This document shows, one piece after another, positions 36,202-44,752 of a stretch of 64,000 nucleotides of DNA (the first letter of the stretch is position 1; each line of letters begins with the position of its first letter). The stretch comes from JBJXGE01 sp046154185. Its GTDB lineage: Bacteria; Planctomycetota; UBA8108; UBA1146; JAJFFE01. The DNA lies in assembly GCA_046154185.1 (NCBI GenBank), contig JBJXGE010000043.1:62001-126000 (forward strand), read 5' to 3'. The position numbers and the translations under genes were made by a program. The notes beneath the pieces are model-generated. The model was not told the origin of the DNA and ran no database searches. It saw only the letters and a program-made list of their open reading frames with translations.

Positions 36202-36967
36202 GGTGCGGCACCTCGCTCGCGCGCAAGTATTCACTCTCGATGCGTGCCGCAGCATGCGGGCGCGCGAAACACACTTCGTGCAAGCTGGCTTCGACGGTGC
36301 GGGCGGCTTCAAACTCGAGCCGCTTCGGAAGCGCGAGTTGGCGCTTGAGCAGCTCGAGCACGTGCCGTGGCTTGTCCGCGATGCGCGCCGCGATGGCGAG
36401 CGCCTTCGGCCACACTTGCGCGCGCGGCAAGACATAGTTGATGTCCGTCTTGCCCTCGAGCTCTTGGCCGCGCACGAACTCACCGCCATAGAGCATCTCG
36501 GCGGCGCGATACTCCCCCACCGCGCGCTCGAGCAGCCGCGTCGCGCCGGCGCCCGGAGTGAAACCGAGATCGACGAACGGGCATCCGTAGCGACTCTCGC
36601 GCGCCAGCAACACGATGTCGCAACACAATCCCAGCATCAGACCGCCGCCGACCGCCGGTCCTTCGAGCGCCGCGATCGTGGGCACTGGGATCTCCAGCAC
36701 TTGACGCAAGAGCGGGATATCAACCGGCGCCGACTCGCCGCGCGCGAGCGCGAGCAACATGTCCGCCGATCCGCCGGCGCAAAAAACTTCCGCGAGACCC
36801 CGCAGGAGACAAACGCGGACTTCGCGATCGGCATGCACCAGCTCGATCGCGCGCGCGAGTCCATCGATGACATTCGGTCCGAGCGCGTTGCGACCGACGC
36901 GATCGCAAAGCTGCACCACGACGACGCCGTCGCGCTCAGTGCTCAAAGTAACTGGACTCGCGATCAT
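36191..36967 (-). CDS. Enoyl-CoA hydratase-fold decarboxylase, ECH2 (PksI-like)
   Basis: A 258-residue crotonase-fold protein. VFCAGGSADMLL and AVGGGLMLGLCCDIVLLARE carry the oxyanion-hole signature. LGFTPGAGATRLLERAVGE and AAEMLYGGEFVRGQEL match the ECH2 branch of HMG-synthase cassettes (PksI, CurF N-terminal type), which decarboxylates 3-methylglutaconyl-ACP to leave a beta-methyl branch. It overlaps the enoyl reductase start by 11 bases and follows ECH1 at an ATGA-type junction. Together with ECH1 and the HMG-synthase-like enzyme it completes a beta-branching set. Confidence 0.85.
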   Translation of the reverse strand: MIASPVTLSTERDGVVVVQLCDRVGRNALGPNVIDGLARAIELVHADREVRVCLLRGLAEVFCAGGSADMLLALARGESAPVDIPLLRQVLEIPVPTIAALEGPAVGGGLMLGLCCDIVLLARESRYGCPFVDLGFTPGAGATRLLERAVGEYRAAEMLYGGEFVRGQELEGKTDINYVLPRAQVWPKALAIAARIADKPRHVLELLKRQLALPKRLEFEAARTVEASLHEVCFARPHAAARIESEYLRASEVPHHAE

Positions 36968-37755
36968 CGTTCGCGCTCCTCACTCGCTCGCTGAGGCCGC
37001 AGCACGCCGTGCTCGGCAAACTCGCGCACCGCCGCGCGGACCTTGGCGCTCGTTAGCAAGGTGCGCGTACAGTCGGCGCCGACCCGCAACGCTGCCGCGG
37101 GATCGAGCGTCGCGAACTCTCGACAAAGTTGTTTGACGCACGCACGCGCGTCCGCGTCCGAGCGCTGCGCTTCGCGTCGTACTTTCGCCAGCGCGCGTTC
37201 GAGCGCGTCGACATCGGGTACGACCTGATCGACAATTCCGAGCGTCGCCGCTTCGAGCGCCGAAAGACTCGCGCCGGACAGCGCGAGCCGCCGCGCTTTC
37301 TGTGGCGACAGGCGCTCGTTGAGAGTCGTCAGGACGATGGCCGGCGCCAAACCGAGCACGACTTCCGGTAGTCCAAAGCGCGCGTCGGTCGTCGCGATCA
37401 CGATGTCGGCGCACGCCGCTAGCCCAAGTCCGGCGCCGAGCGCCGGCCCGGCGACGAGCGCGACGACCAGTTTGTTCGAGCCGCGCAGTTGCTCGAGGCA
37501 CCGTGTGTAAGCGTGAATCCCGCGCTCGCACTCCGCGGGCGCACCGTGCGCAATCGCATCGAGATCCATGCCGAAACAGAATCCACCCCGGGGCGCTTCC
37601 AGCGCGATGAGACCGACGTCGCGATCCGCTTCGGCGTCGCGCAATGTCTGTGTGAGCGCGCCGAGACTCGGCGCGTCGAGCGTGACTCGACCTGCGCCGT
37701 TTGGTACGAGCTGCACACGTCGCACCGACAATTTCGCCGCCGTCGCGTCGTGCAT
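36964..37755 (-). CDS. Enoyl-CoA hydratase-fold dehydratase, ECH1 (PksH-like)
   Basis: About 263 residues from ATG 37755, which has GGAG upstream; the frame is open earlier without similarity. The crotonase oxyanion segments are GFCFGMDLDAIA and GPALGAGLGLAACADIVIAT. FGLPEVVLGLAPAIVLTTLN and SPQKARRLALSG match the ECH1 branch (PksH, CurE), which dehydrates the HMG-ACP formed by the HMG-synthase-like enzyme. The partner genes are on both sides: the HMG synthase two bases upstream and ECH2 overlapping downstream. Confidence 0.85.
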   Translation of the reverse strand: MHDATAAKLSVRRVQLVPNGAGRVTLDAPSLGALTQTLRDAEADRDVGLIALEAPRGGFCFGMDLDAIAHGAPAECERGIHAYTRCLEQLRGSNKLVVALVAGPALGAGLGLAACADIVIATTDARFGLPEVVLGLAPAIVLTTLNERLSPQKARRLALSGASLSALEAATLGIVDQVVPDVDALERALAKVRREAQRSDADARACVKQLCREFATLDPAAALRVGADCTRTLLTSAKVRAAVREFAEHGVLRPQRASEERER

Positions 37756-37756
37756 T

Positions 37757-39007
37757 TCAGCTCCACTCGTATTCGCGAAAGAAGCCGCGCACGCCGCGCG
37801 ACACAAGTCGGCCGGAGCCGGCGTAGGTGCGACCATAGAGATTCTGGAGGCCGTCGCGCGCGGGCCGAAAGTCGCGTTGGTCGACCGCCGCCGCGCGCTC
37901 ATTCTCGACGGCTTCGTAGTCCGCGACGCTCAACGACTCGCGCGCCGCAAGTAACTCACGGAGCCCGGCGCGGGCGACCTGCTCGCGCGCGCGTGCGCCG
38001 ATGCGCGCGCTGTAGAACTCGCCGCAGGATCCCGACCCGTAGGAATACACGCTGATGCGATCGCCCGCGCGCAATGACTCTGAGTGATCCAGCAAACTCA
38101 TGAGGGCGAGCGACGTCGACGCCGTGTAGCTGCCGCCTATCAGAGATGCATAGCGCGTACTCGGCTCGACTTTGCGATCGTAACTGTGCGGATCGCGTGC
38201 AGCTTGACCGTTGAGTTTCTGCACGGCGCGGTGCGCGCGACGCGCCATGCCGCTGAACGGCAGGTGATAGATGTGCGCCGCGAAGTCGCGTTCGTAGTCG
38301 AGGCCGGGGTTCTTCCGCTGAAAGTGCTGGTAGGCGCCATCGAGCGCATCCATGTAGGAGTAGAGACTCTGCTCCGTGTTGCCCGCCTCATCGCGCGACG
38401 TCGGTCGAAACGTGTCGCCGACTTCCTCCGAGACGTAACCGTTCGACTCGAGCTCGAGCTCGAGCACATCAGGGCAAGCGCTGATCAGGAGCGCGACGGC
38501 GCAGGCGCCCATCACGTACTCCCACTCGACGCGCAGATTGCGCCGACTCTCGTCCGTGCATAGGACGAGCGCTTTTTTGCCGGGCGCGACTCCCGACGCC
38601 ACCCAATGCGCGGCCATCATCACGGCCGACGTGCCGCCGTAGCACGCGTGCTTGCACTCGAAGTTGCGGCAGTTTCGTTGCACGCCCAGGTACCGAGCGA
38701 CGAACGTACTGAGTGGCTTGCCTTGATCGGGCGAGGACTCCGTGCCGACGATGACGAGTTCAATCGCCGCCAAGTCTTCCGCGGTGAGCATCGGCTTGGC
38801 CGCGTTCACCGCCATCGTGACGGGATCCTCCCAGCCGGGATTCAGCGAGCGCGTGCGTCCCGCCAGCGTGTCCCACGCGTAGCCCGGCGCGGCGCCGCGC
38901 GCGCGACCCAACAACTCGAGGTCGAGACTGAGCGCGCCTGGATAGGCGCGCAACTTTTCGATGCCGACGCGCGCGCGCCGGTCGTTGGTCTGCGCGTGTT
39001 CACTCAT
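37757..39007 (-). CDS. HMG-CoA synthase-like enzyme of a beta-branching cassette (PksG-like)
   Basis: A 416-residue HMG-CoA synthase family protein from ATG 39007, at an ATGA overlap with the KR gene. The catalytic cysteine is Cys122 in KHACYGGTSAV, a glutamate lies in VIVGTESSPDQGK, and the histidine segment is HIYHLPFSGM. In secondary metabolism these enzymes add acetate to a beta-keto thioester on an ACP; ECH1 and ECH2 then give a methyl or methylene branch. ECH1 and ECH2 directly downstream support this role against mevalonate synthesis. Confidence 0.9.
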   Translation of the reverse strand: MSEHAQTNDRRARVGIEKLRAYPGALSLDLELLGRARGAAPGYAWDTLAGRTRSLNPGWEDPVTMAVNAAKPMLTAEDLAAIELVIVGTESSPDQGKPLSTFVARYLGVQRNCRNFECKHACYGGTSAVMMAAHWVASGVAPGKKALVLCTDESRRNLRVEWEYVMGACAVALLISACPDVLELELESNGYVSEEVGDTFRPTSRDEAGNTEQSLYSYMDALDGAYQHFQRKNPGLDYERDFAAHIYHLPFSGMARRAHRAVQKLNGQAARDPHSYDRKVEPSTRYASLIGGSYTASTSLALMSLLDHSESLRAGDRISVYSYGSGSCGEFYSARIGARAREQVARAGLRELLAARESLSVADYEAVENERAAAVDQRDFRPARDGLQNLYGRTYAGSGRLVSRGVRGFFREYEWS

Positions 39008-39747
39008 GGCGCCCAGTCCAATCCGCCGGTGACATGGATCGTCTGGCCATTCACGTACGCCGCGGCAGGGGAGGCGAGAAAGTGGACCACCGCGCTGAGC
39101 TCCGACAGCTCGCCGACGCGACCTTCCGGCACCGGACAATAGTTGCGCCAAAACTCGCGAATGTGCGGAGGCAAGCTCGCCCGCGTCATGTCCGTTTCGA
39201 AAAAGCCCGGCACGACCGTGTTGGCGGTGATGCCTTTGCGTCCGTACTCCTTTGCGATCGATGCGGTGAGACCGTTGAGGCCCGCTTTCGAGGCGGCGTA
39301 GTTGCACTGCCCCGACGCGCCGCCGCACACGAGCGACGAGACATTGATAATGCGGCCGGCACGGCGACGCATCATCGACGGCAACGCGGCACGGCAAACG
39401 TAGAACGGCCCGGTGAGATTCGTGGCGAGAACGGACTGCCATTCCTCGTCCGACATCGCCACCAACAGATTGTCCTGGTTGACGCCCGCATTGTTGATCA
39501 CGACGTCGAGCGCCCCGAGTTCATCGAGCGCAAGATCGACGACCCGGTCGACCTCCGCCGCGTCGCGCACGTCGAGGCGAAAACAGCGCACGCGCTTCGC
39601 GCCGGCCGCCCGCGCGGCCACGGCAACTTCCTGCGCGCGCGATTCATTCTCGAGGTACGTGAACGCAACATCGTGACCAAGCTGCGCCGCTTCCACGACG
39701 AGATTCGCGCCGATGCCGCGGGATCCACCCGTGATGAAGTAGTTCAT
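39004..39747 (-). CDS. 3-oxoacyl-ACP reductase, FabG-type SDR
   Basis: A 247-residue SDR starting at an ATGA overlap with the ketosynthase gene; the longer open frame upstream lacks similarity. The NADPH-binding motif is FITGGSRGIGANLV, then NNAGV, and the Ser-Tyr-Lys set is in INVSSLVCGGASGQCNYAAS, with the lysine directly after. The C-terminus TVVPGFFETDMTRASLP is FabG-like. It would reduce beta-keto intermediates on the ACP of this operon. Confidence 0.9.
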   Translation of the reverse strand: MNYFITGGSRGIGANLVVEAAQLGHDVAFTYLENESRAQEVAVAARAAGAKRVRCFRLDVRDAAEVDRVVDLALDELGALDVVINNAGVNQDNLLVAMSDEEWQSVLATNLTGPFYVCRAALPSMMRRRAGRIINVSSLVCGGASGQCNYAASKAGLNGLTASIAKEYGRKGITANTVVPGFFETDMTRASLPPHIREFWRNYCPVPEGRVGELSELSAVVHFLASPAAAYVNGQTIHVTGGLDWAP

Positions 39748-41063
39748 CGGCGCGCGCCTCCCGACTCGAAACGGCTGAACAAGCTGCAGCAATTGATGCC
39801 GCCGAAACCGAACGAGTCTTTCAGAAACGTCCGCACCTCGTGGCGCACGGGCCCACTCGCGCACACGTCGAGATCGACCCGTGAGTCGAGCGTGTCGATG
39901 TTGATGGAGCCATGCAGCGTGCCGCGATTCATCTGCAAGATCGCCGCGACCGTCTCGACCGTCGGCGCCGACCAGCACGTGTGACCGAGCATCGATTTGG
40001 GCGCGTTGATCTTGAGCCGCTTGGCGTGCGCGCCGAACACGCGCTTGAGCGAGTCGATCTCGGTCAAGTCGCCAAGCGGCGTCGAGGTCGCGTGCGCACT
40101 GACGTAGTCGATCTCCTCCGGCGCTACGCCGGCGGCGGCGAGCAGCCGCGTCATCGTGCGCGCTTGCCCATCGGCGGATGGTTGCGGTAAGTGGCAACCA
40201 TCCGAGAGCGCCGTAACGTGCAAAACTTCGGCGTGCACACGAGCGCCGCGATCGAGCGCGTGGGCCAAGTGCTCGATCACCAATGCCGCGGCGCCGTGCG
40301 CTGGCACGAATCCCTCGCGATTGGCGTCAAACGGGCGGCTCGCGCACTCGGGCGCATCGTTGAAACGGTGAATACTGATCGCACCCATGAGCGCCATCGC
40401 GTGCAAGTCGACAGCCGCGTACTCGAGCGCCGCGCCGACCAACAACACCACGTCGTAATCGTGATGGCGAATCTCATCGAGCGCGTTGCGCAACGCGATG
40501 TTGCCGCTCGCGCACGCGCCTCCAATCGTGTAGATCGCGCCGCGCACACCGAATACTTCGCCGATGGAGCCCGCGTGATCGGTGTCGAGCGACAGCAGCG
40601 AGGCGAGCGGCTCCAAATAGTCCGGCTCCTCGTCAAACTGGTTGCGAAGCTGATCGTGGTAATGCTTGTTGAGGTTGTGGCCCGCGACGATGATCGCGAG
40701 GCGCGACGCGTCGAAGGCGGGACTCGCGCGCCCGATGAGCCCTGCATCGACGAGCGCATCCGCCGCGCACAGCATGGAGAGTTTGGTCGAAAACGGCGCC
40801 TTGCGGACGAGGCGTCGCAGGCGCGCGAAGACGTCGTCGGGCAACTGGAGCTTGAGCACATCGAGTTTCGCGCTGAAGTCGTAGCCCGTGAGATCGCCGC
40901 CGACCTTCGAGTAGATCCCGTCGGTCGCCACGCATTGCCAACGTCGCACGGCGGATTTGCCCGCGAGTAGTCCGTCGTAAAAGGCGTCGTGGTTGTCGCC
41001 GAGCGGCGTGTTGATGCCCATGCCGGTGATGACCACGCGGCGATCCGATAGTGTGCGACGCAT
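39744..41063 (-). CDS. Beta-ketoacyl synthase (FabF/KAS II-type)
   Basis: A 439-residue ketosynthase. The opening RRVVITGMGINTPLG is KAS II-like. The active-site cysteine is Cys184 in TIGGACASGNIAL, and the two histidines are in YVSAHATSTPLGD and SMLGHTCWSAP. SFGFGGINCC is the C-terminal glycine loop. All three catalytic residues are present, so this is a chain-extending KS, not the decarboxylating variant with Cys replaced by Ser that accompanies many HMG-synthase cassettes. It overlaps the KR gene and directly follows the DH gene. Confidence 0.9.
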   Translation of the reverse strand: MRRTLSDRRVVITGMGINTPLGDNHDAFYDGLLAGKSAVRRWQCVATDGIYSKVGGDLTGYDFSAKLDVLKLQLPDDVFARLRRLVRKAPFSTKLSMLCAADALVDAGLIGRASPAFDASRLAIIVAGHNLNKHYHDQLRNQFDEEPDYLEPLASLLSLDTDHAGSIGEVFGVRGAIYTIGGACASGNIALRNALDEIRHHDYDVVLLVGAALEYAAVDLHAMALMGAISIHRFNDAPECASRPFDANREGFVPAHGAAALVIEHLAHALDRGARVHAEVLHVTALSDGCHLPQPSADGQARTMTRLLAAAGVAPEEIDYVSAHATSTPLGDLTEIDSLKRVFGAHAKRLKINAPKSMLGHTCWSAPTVETVAAILQMNRGTLHGSINIDTLDSRVDLDVCASGPVRHEVRTFLKDSFGFGGINCCSLFSRFESGGARR

Positions 41064-41596
41064 CAGACGCCCTCCCCCAAGTAGACCTCTAGAACGGCGA
41101 AAGCGAGCACTTCACCGTCGCGCATGGCCTGCGTGGCGCAAGTCATGCAGATGCCATCGTGCTCGAGTCGGCGCGCGAGGAGTTGCACCGTGTCGCCCGG
41201 CAAACACTCGCGCACGAAGGTGGCCGAGTGGATCTTGAGCAAACGCACGGCGCGCGGTTGATCGTCGGGCGCGACGAACGTGCGACCGTGCTCGAGCAAG
41301 TGATGGAGGCACAACGCCGTTTGTCCCATGGCTTCGACGAGAAGCGCGCCCGGATACACGGGTCGACCGGGAAAGTGCCCGCGCAGCGCCGGATCCGCGG
41401 GATCGATGCGGCGCTCCGCGCACATCGCCGCCGCCGCGAGATCAACGTGGGTAATCAAATCCACGAGCAGGAGCGGCGCGCGGTGCGGGATCATGCGCTC
41501 GATCTCATTCGGCCCGAGTCGGACGCGCACGTTCGCGGCGGTCGCGAAAAGCGCGCCGCGCCGCGCCGTGCGGAGTGCTTCGGCTTGCGTGATCAT
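41063..41596 (-). CDS. 3-hydroxyacyl-ACP dehydratase (FabZ/FabA-like hotdog)
   Basis: A 177-residue single hotdog domain. IERMIPHRAPLLLVD and the catalytic pattern RGHFPGRPVYPGALLVEAMG match FabZ: His in GHFPG and Glu in LLVEAMGQTA. Its stop and the next start share one base with the KS gene, and it overlaps the AT gene by four bases. It would dehydrate beta-hydroxyacyl-ACP for the enoyl reductases in this operon. Confidence 0.88.
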   Translation of the reverse strand: MITQAEALRTARRGALFATAANVRVRLGPNEIERMIPHRAPLLLVDLITHVDLAAAAMCAERRIDPADPALRGHFPGRPVYPGALLVEAMGQTALCLHHLLEHGRTFVAPDDQPRAVRLLKIHSATFVRECLPGDTVQLLARRLEHDGICMTCATQAMRDGEVLAFAVLEVYLGEGV

Positions 41597-42579
41597 GCTC
41601 GCACTCCCGTCACGGCCGATTCCCGCTCGTTCCCGGCGAGCAAGGCGCCGATCACTTCCTCGAGATGTCGCGCTGACTCCGTCGGTGCATCAGTGTGAAA
41701 CCGAGGAGTCGCTGGGTGCCATTTGCGACCGAGCAAGTTCGTCAACACGGAGCGCGGCCCAACTTCGACGAGAGTCGCGCCCGAGTGCACGTCCAGACAA
41801 TGATCGATCGCCGTGCGCCACAAAACCGGGCGACAGACGTGAGTCGCGAGCAACTCAACGAAGCGGACGCGACTCGGATTGTGCTCGCAGCGGCCGAGCC
41901 GATTCGGCCAGTACGAAAGGCGCGGGGTCGCGAATGGCAACGCGTCGAGCGTCGCGCTGAAGCGCTCGGCGACGCCCGCAAACAGCGTGCTGTGCATCGC
42001 GATGTGATCTTCGATTCGAACGACCGCGAGCGAGCGCTCGTCTTCGAGAATGCGCGCGGCCCGCGCGATAGCGCTCGATTCGCCGCCGAGCACAAACTGG
42101 CGCGGCGAGTTGTAGCTGACGATCTCGAGCAATTCGGCGCCGCGAGCGCGCGCGACGACCGACTCGAGCTCGAGTTCTTCGATCGGAAAGACCGCAACCA
42201 GCGCACCCGGCGGTCCGCTGTCGTACGCGACGCCGCGCGCATCGACCGCGGCAAGCGCGTCCTCGAACGTGAGCGCGCCGATGTGCACGAGGTGGTTCCA
42301 TTCGCCGAGACTGAGCCCTAGGGAAGCGACCGCGCACACACCGGCGCGCTCGAGTTCCGACAAGAAAATGTGATTTGCGAGAAAGACGGCGATCTGAATA
42401 TCTCGATTCGTGCGATACGCGTCGGGCGCATCCTGTTGATAGTGCCGCGCGAGATCGCGACGCAACAAATCGGAGGCCTGCTCGACGAGTGCGGCGCTCG
42501 CGGCGCTCAGGTTCGCCAGATTTTCGAGCATCCGCGGATAGCGCGAACTCTGCCCAGGGAACTGAAACACGATTTTCAT
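41593..42579 (-). CDS. Malonyl-CoA:ACP acyltransferase (FabD-like)
   Basis: A 328-residue acyltransferase. The family signs are FQFPGQSSRYPRM at the N-terminus, the nucleophile Ser90 in SLGLSLGEWNHLV, a DARG segment for the carboxylate-binding arginine, and the histidine in IAMHSTLFAG. VGPRSVLTNLL closes the domain. An intact Ser, Arg and His set supports malonyl transfer to the operon ACP. It overlaps both neighbours by four bases. Confidence 0.88.
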   Translation of the reverse strand: MKIVFQFPGQSSRYPRMLENLANLSAASAALVEQASDLLRRDLARHYQQDAPDAYRTNRDIQIAVFLANHIFLSELERAGVCAVASLGLSLGEWNHLVHIGALTFEDALAAVDARGVAYDSGPPGALVAVFPIEELELESVVARARGAELLEIVSYNSPRQFVLGGESSAIARAARILEDERSLAVVRIEDHIAMHSTLFAGVAERFSATLDALPFATPRLSYWPNRLGRCEHNPSRVRFVELLATHVCRPVLWRTAIDHCLDVHSGATLVEVGPRSVLTNLLGRKWHPATPRFHTDAPTESARHLEEVIGALLAGNERESAVTGVRA

Positions 42580-43067
42580 GCGGCCTCCCTCGGAGTCGTG
42601 CCGAGCTGGGCGCCGATCCGCACGTAAAGCACTAGCCCCATCCCGACCGCAGCGAGCAAAATCGCCGCGATCGACAACGTGAGCGCGGTGTGCAAGTCCG
42701 GCACGCCGCGCGCGAGACCGCCGAGCACGAGTTGAATCTCAAAGAGGAAGAACACGAGATTCGTGACGTTCGCAAAGCCAAGGAACGCGTGGTAGGACGT
42801 GCGCGTGTCCGCGGCCCAGCGCACGATGCCAAAGTAAGCGACCCAAAGTGCGTAGAGTGTGAGCGGCGCTTCGAACAGATGCACGGCGAAGACCGCGGTG
42901 GCGCTCGCGCAATTGGTCCACTGAATCGCATGCGCAACAAAGAGACCGTAAGTCGTCGCCGCGACCGTGATCCAAGAGTACACGCGAACCCAAAAGGTCA
43001 GAGCGCGCCAGCTCGTGGCGAGTCGCACCGCGGGGGCAAACTGCGGTGTCTGCGTGGTGGCACTCAT
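42576..43067 (-). CDS. Small integral membrane protein
   Basis: A 163-residue protein with four hydrophobic helices (FWVRVYSWITVAATTYGLFV; ATAVFAVHLFEAPLTLYALW; FLGFANVTNLVFFLFEIQLV; LTLSIAAILLAAVGMGLVLY). No family is recognised. It starts at an ATGA overlap with the KDSR-like gene and overlaps the AT gene at its end, so it is a real member of the operon. The protein encoded at the end of the operon (31238-31741) has the same size and layout. Confidence 0.75.
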   Translation of the reverse strand: MSATTQTPQFAPAVRLATSWRALTFWVRVYSWITVAATTYGLFVAHAIQWTNCASATAVFAVHLFEAPLTLYALWVAYFGIVRWAADTRTSYHAFLGFANVTNLVFFLFEIQLVLGGLARGVPDLHTALTLSIAAILLAAVGMGLVLYVRIGAQLGTTPREAA

Positions 43068-43951
43068 CGCCCACCGCCTTCGGCGCGCGCTCCGCTCGCC
43101 GCTGGCGCGACATTGAGCGGCGGCGGCGGGGTGCGCGTGTTCGTCCGCAAAGCGCGTCGCAATTCACCGTCCATCGCCCACCGCAAGATCCGCGGCGCAT
43201 GGCGGTGCAACGACCAAGTGAGACGTGCGCCCAGCCCCGGCAGAATGTGAAAACGCCGGCGCGCGATTCCGCGCAGCATGTGACGCGCGACTACTTCCGC
43301 GGAGAGCACGCCGGCGCGCCGCGTGATCGCCCGCGACTCGGGCGGCTGCAAATTGTTCTCATCGGCGAGTTGCGGTGTATCGGTATTCGGCGGGAAGACG
43401 AGCGACACGTCCACGCCGTAAGGCACGAGCTCCTGACGCAAGCATTCGCTGAAGCCCGTGACCGCAAACTTGCTCGCGGCATAAGCGGAGTAGCCATAGA
43501 CCCCCATGAATCCCAACATCGAACAGACGTTCGCGATCTGCCCGGAACGCTGCGCCATGAAGTGGGGTAACAAAGCGCGGGTCATGTGCACCGTGCCGAA
43601 GTAGTTGACGCGCAGCATCGCCTCGAACACGTCCGCCGGTAGCTCCCCAACACGACCCGGGTGCACCACCCCCGCGTTGTTGATCAACAGGTCGAGACCA
43701 CCGAGCCGTTCGAGCACGCGGTGAGCGCCTGCGACAACACCGACCGGATCCGTGACATCCAGCACGATCGCGTCGATCGTGCCCGGCAACTCGAGCGCGC
43801 GCACTTCGGCGACCGCCCGGCGCAATCGCTCGTCCCCGCGCGCCGCAATCACGACGCACGCGCCCCACTTCACCAACATGGTCGCCGTCGCCTTGCCGAT
43901 TCCGCTCGAGCCACCGGTCACAAACACCCGTTTGGCGAAAAACTGCCGCAT
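43064..43951 (-). CDS. SDR, 3-ketodihydrosphingosine reductase-like
   Basis: About 295 residues from ATG 43951; the longer open frame upstream lacks similarity. The NADPH motif is VFVTGGSSGIGKATATML, the catalytic motif YSAYAASKFAV. LVFPPNTDTPQLADENNLQP is the characteristic segment of 3-ketodihydrosphingosine reductases (FPPDTDTP in KDSR/TSC10), and a C-terminal basic extension follows. This enzyme reduces the 3-keto group left by serine palmitoyltransferase. It is the first gene of the operon, and the oxoamine synthase is the twelfth. Confidence 0.85.
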   Translation of the reverse strand: MRQFFAKRVFVTGGSSGIGKATATMLVKWGACVVIAARGDERLRRAVAEVRALELPGTIDAIVLDVTDPVGVVAGAHRVLERLGGLDLLINNAGVVHPGRVGELPADVFEAMLRVNYFGTVHMTRALLPHFMAQRSGQIANVCSMLGFMGVYGYSAYAASKFAVTGFSECLRQELVPYGVDVSLVFPPNTDTPQLADENNLQPPESRAITRRAGVLSAEVVARHMLRGIARRRFHILPGLGARLTWSLHRHAPRILRWAMDGELRRALRTNTRTPPPPLNVAPAASGARAEGGGR

Positions 43952-44137
43952 GATTCGCGTTCCCCGTTGAGCCGTGAGGACGTCGCGCGAATCGCTCGCG
44001 CTGGATTGCGCCCCCACTGAATCCGCAATCGAGCGTTCTTAGCCTTCAAGATTTCTGCCGGCGCGCGAGAGGACGCATGCGCGTCGAACGCTGCTCCTGG
44101 CCAGGGTGGCTTGGAGGTGATAGCCTTTTCACTCGCC

Positions 44138-44752
44138 ATGGAAACCCGAGCCAACGCCATATCCGAGATTCTCAGCACGTGCAAAGACACGAGCGTCGAC
44201 GTGTCGCGTCAACTCACGCCGCTCGTGTATGAAACACTACGCCGTTTCGCCGCGGCGCGACTGTCGCGGTTGCCACCTGGCCAAACGCTGCAGCCGACGG
44301 CGCTCGTGCACGAGGCGTACTTGCGCGTCGCCACCGGCGCGCAGATTTCGCAGCAAGGGCGCACCCAGTTTCTCGCCGCCGCCGCGCGGTCGATGCGCGA
44401 TATCATCGTCGAAGCCGCGCGGCGCAAGGGCAGCCTCAAGCGCGGCGGCGGTTGGCGGCGCATCGCGCTCGAAGCCGTCGATGAATCGCGGGTCGCCTCC
44501 GATTTCGAAGTGCTCGCGGTGCACGAGGCGTTGGAGAAACTCGAAATGTCCGAGCCGGAACTTTCGCAGTTCGTCACGCTGCGTTATTTCGGCGGCCTTT
44601 CGACCGAGGAAACGGCGGAAGTGCTGGGCGTCTCCCTCAGCACGGCGGAACGTCGTTGGCGATTTGCGCGCGCTTGGCTGCGGTCTTATTTGGACGACGG
44701 AGCCGCGCAAGCAATGGAAAGCGCGAAACCCGGTGATTCAGCGCAAGTTTGA
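44138..44752 (+). CDS. ECF-type sigma factor, large-phylum (TIGR02999-like) group
   Basis: A 204-residue sigma factor from ATG 44138. LPPGQTLQPTALVHEAYLRV is the signature of an ECF group common in Planctomycetota, Acidobacteriota and similar bacteria, next to region 4 (ELSQFVTLRYFGGLSTEETA, then EVLGVSLSTAERRW). These sigma factors are usually paired with a Ser/Thr kinase rather than an anti-sigma factor. Here the kinase gene starts inside its last codons, so the two should be made together and act as a signalling pair. Confidence 0.9.
   Translation: METRANAISEILSTCKDTSVDVSRQLTPLVYETLRRFAAARLSRLPPGQTLQPTALVHEAYLRVATGAQISQQGRTQFLAAAARSMRDIIVEAARRKGSLKRGGGWRRIALEAVDESRVASDFEVLAVHEALEKLEMSEPELSQFVTLRYFGGLSTEETAEVLGVSLSTAERRWRFARAWLRSYLDDGAAQAMESAKPGDSAQV

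Noticed and set aside
39744..41063. Decarboxylating KS typical of HMG-synthase cassettes
   Set aside because: The active-site Cys184 and both histidines are present, so this is an extending ketosynthase.
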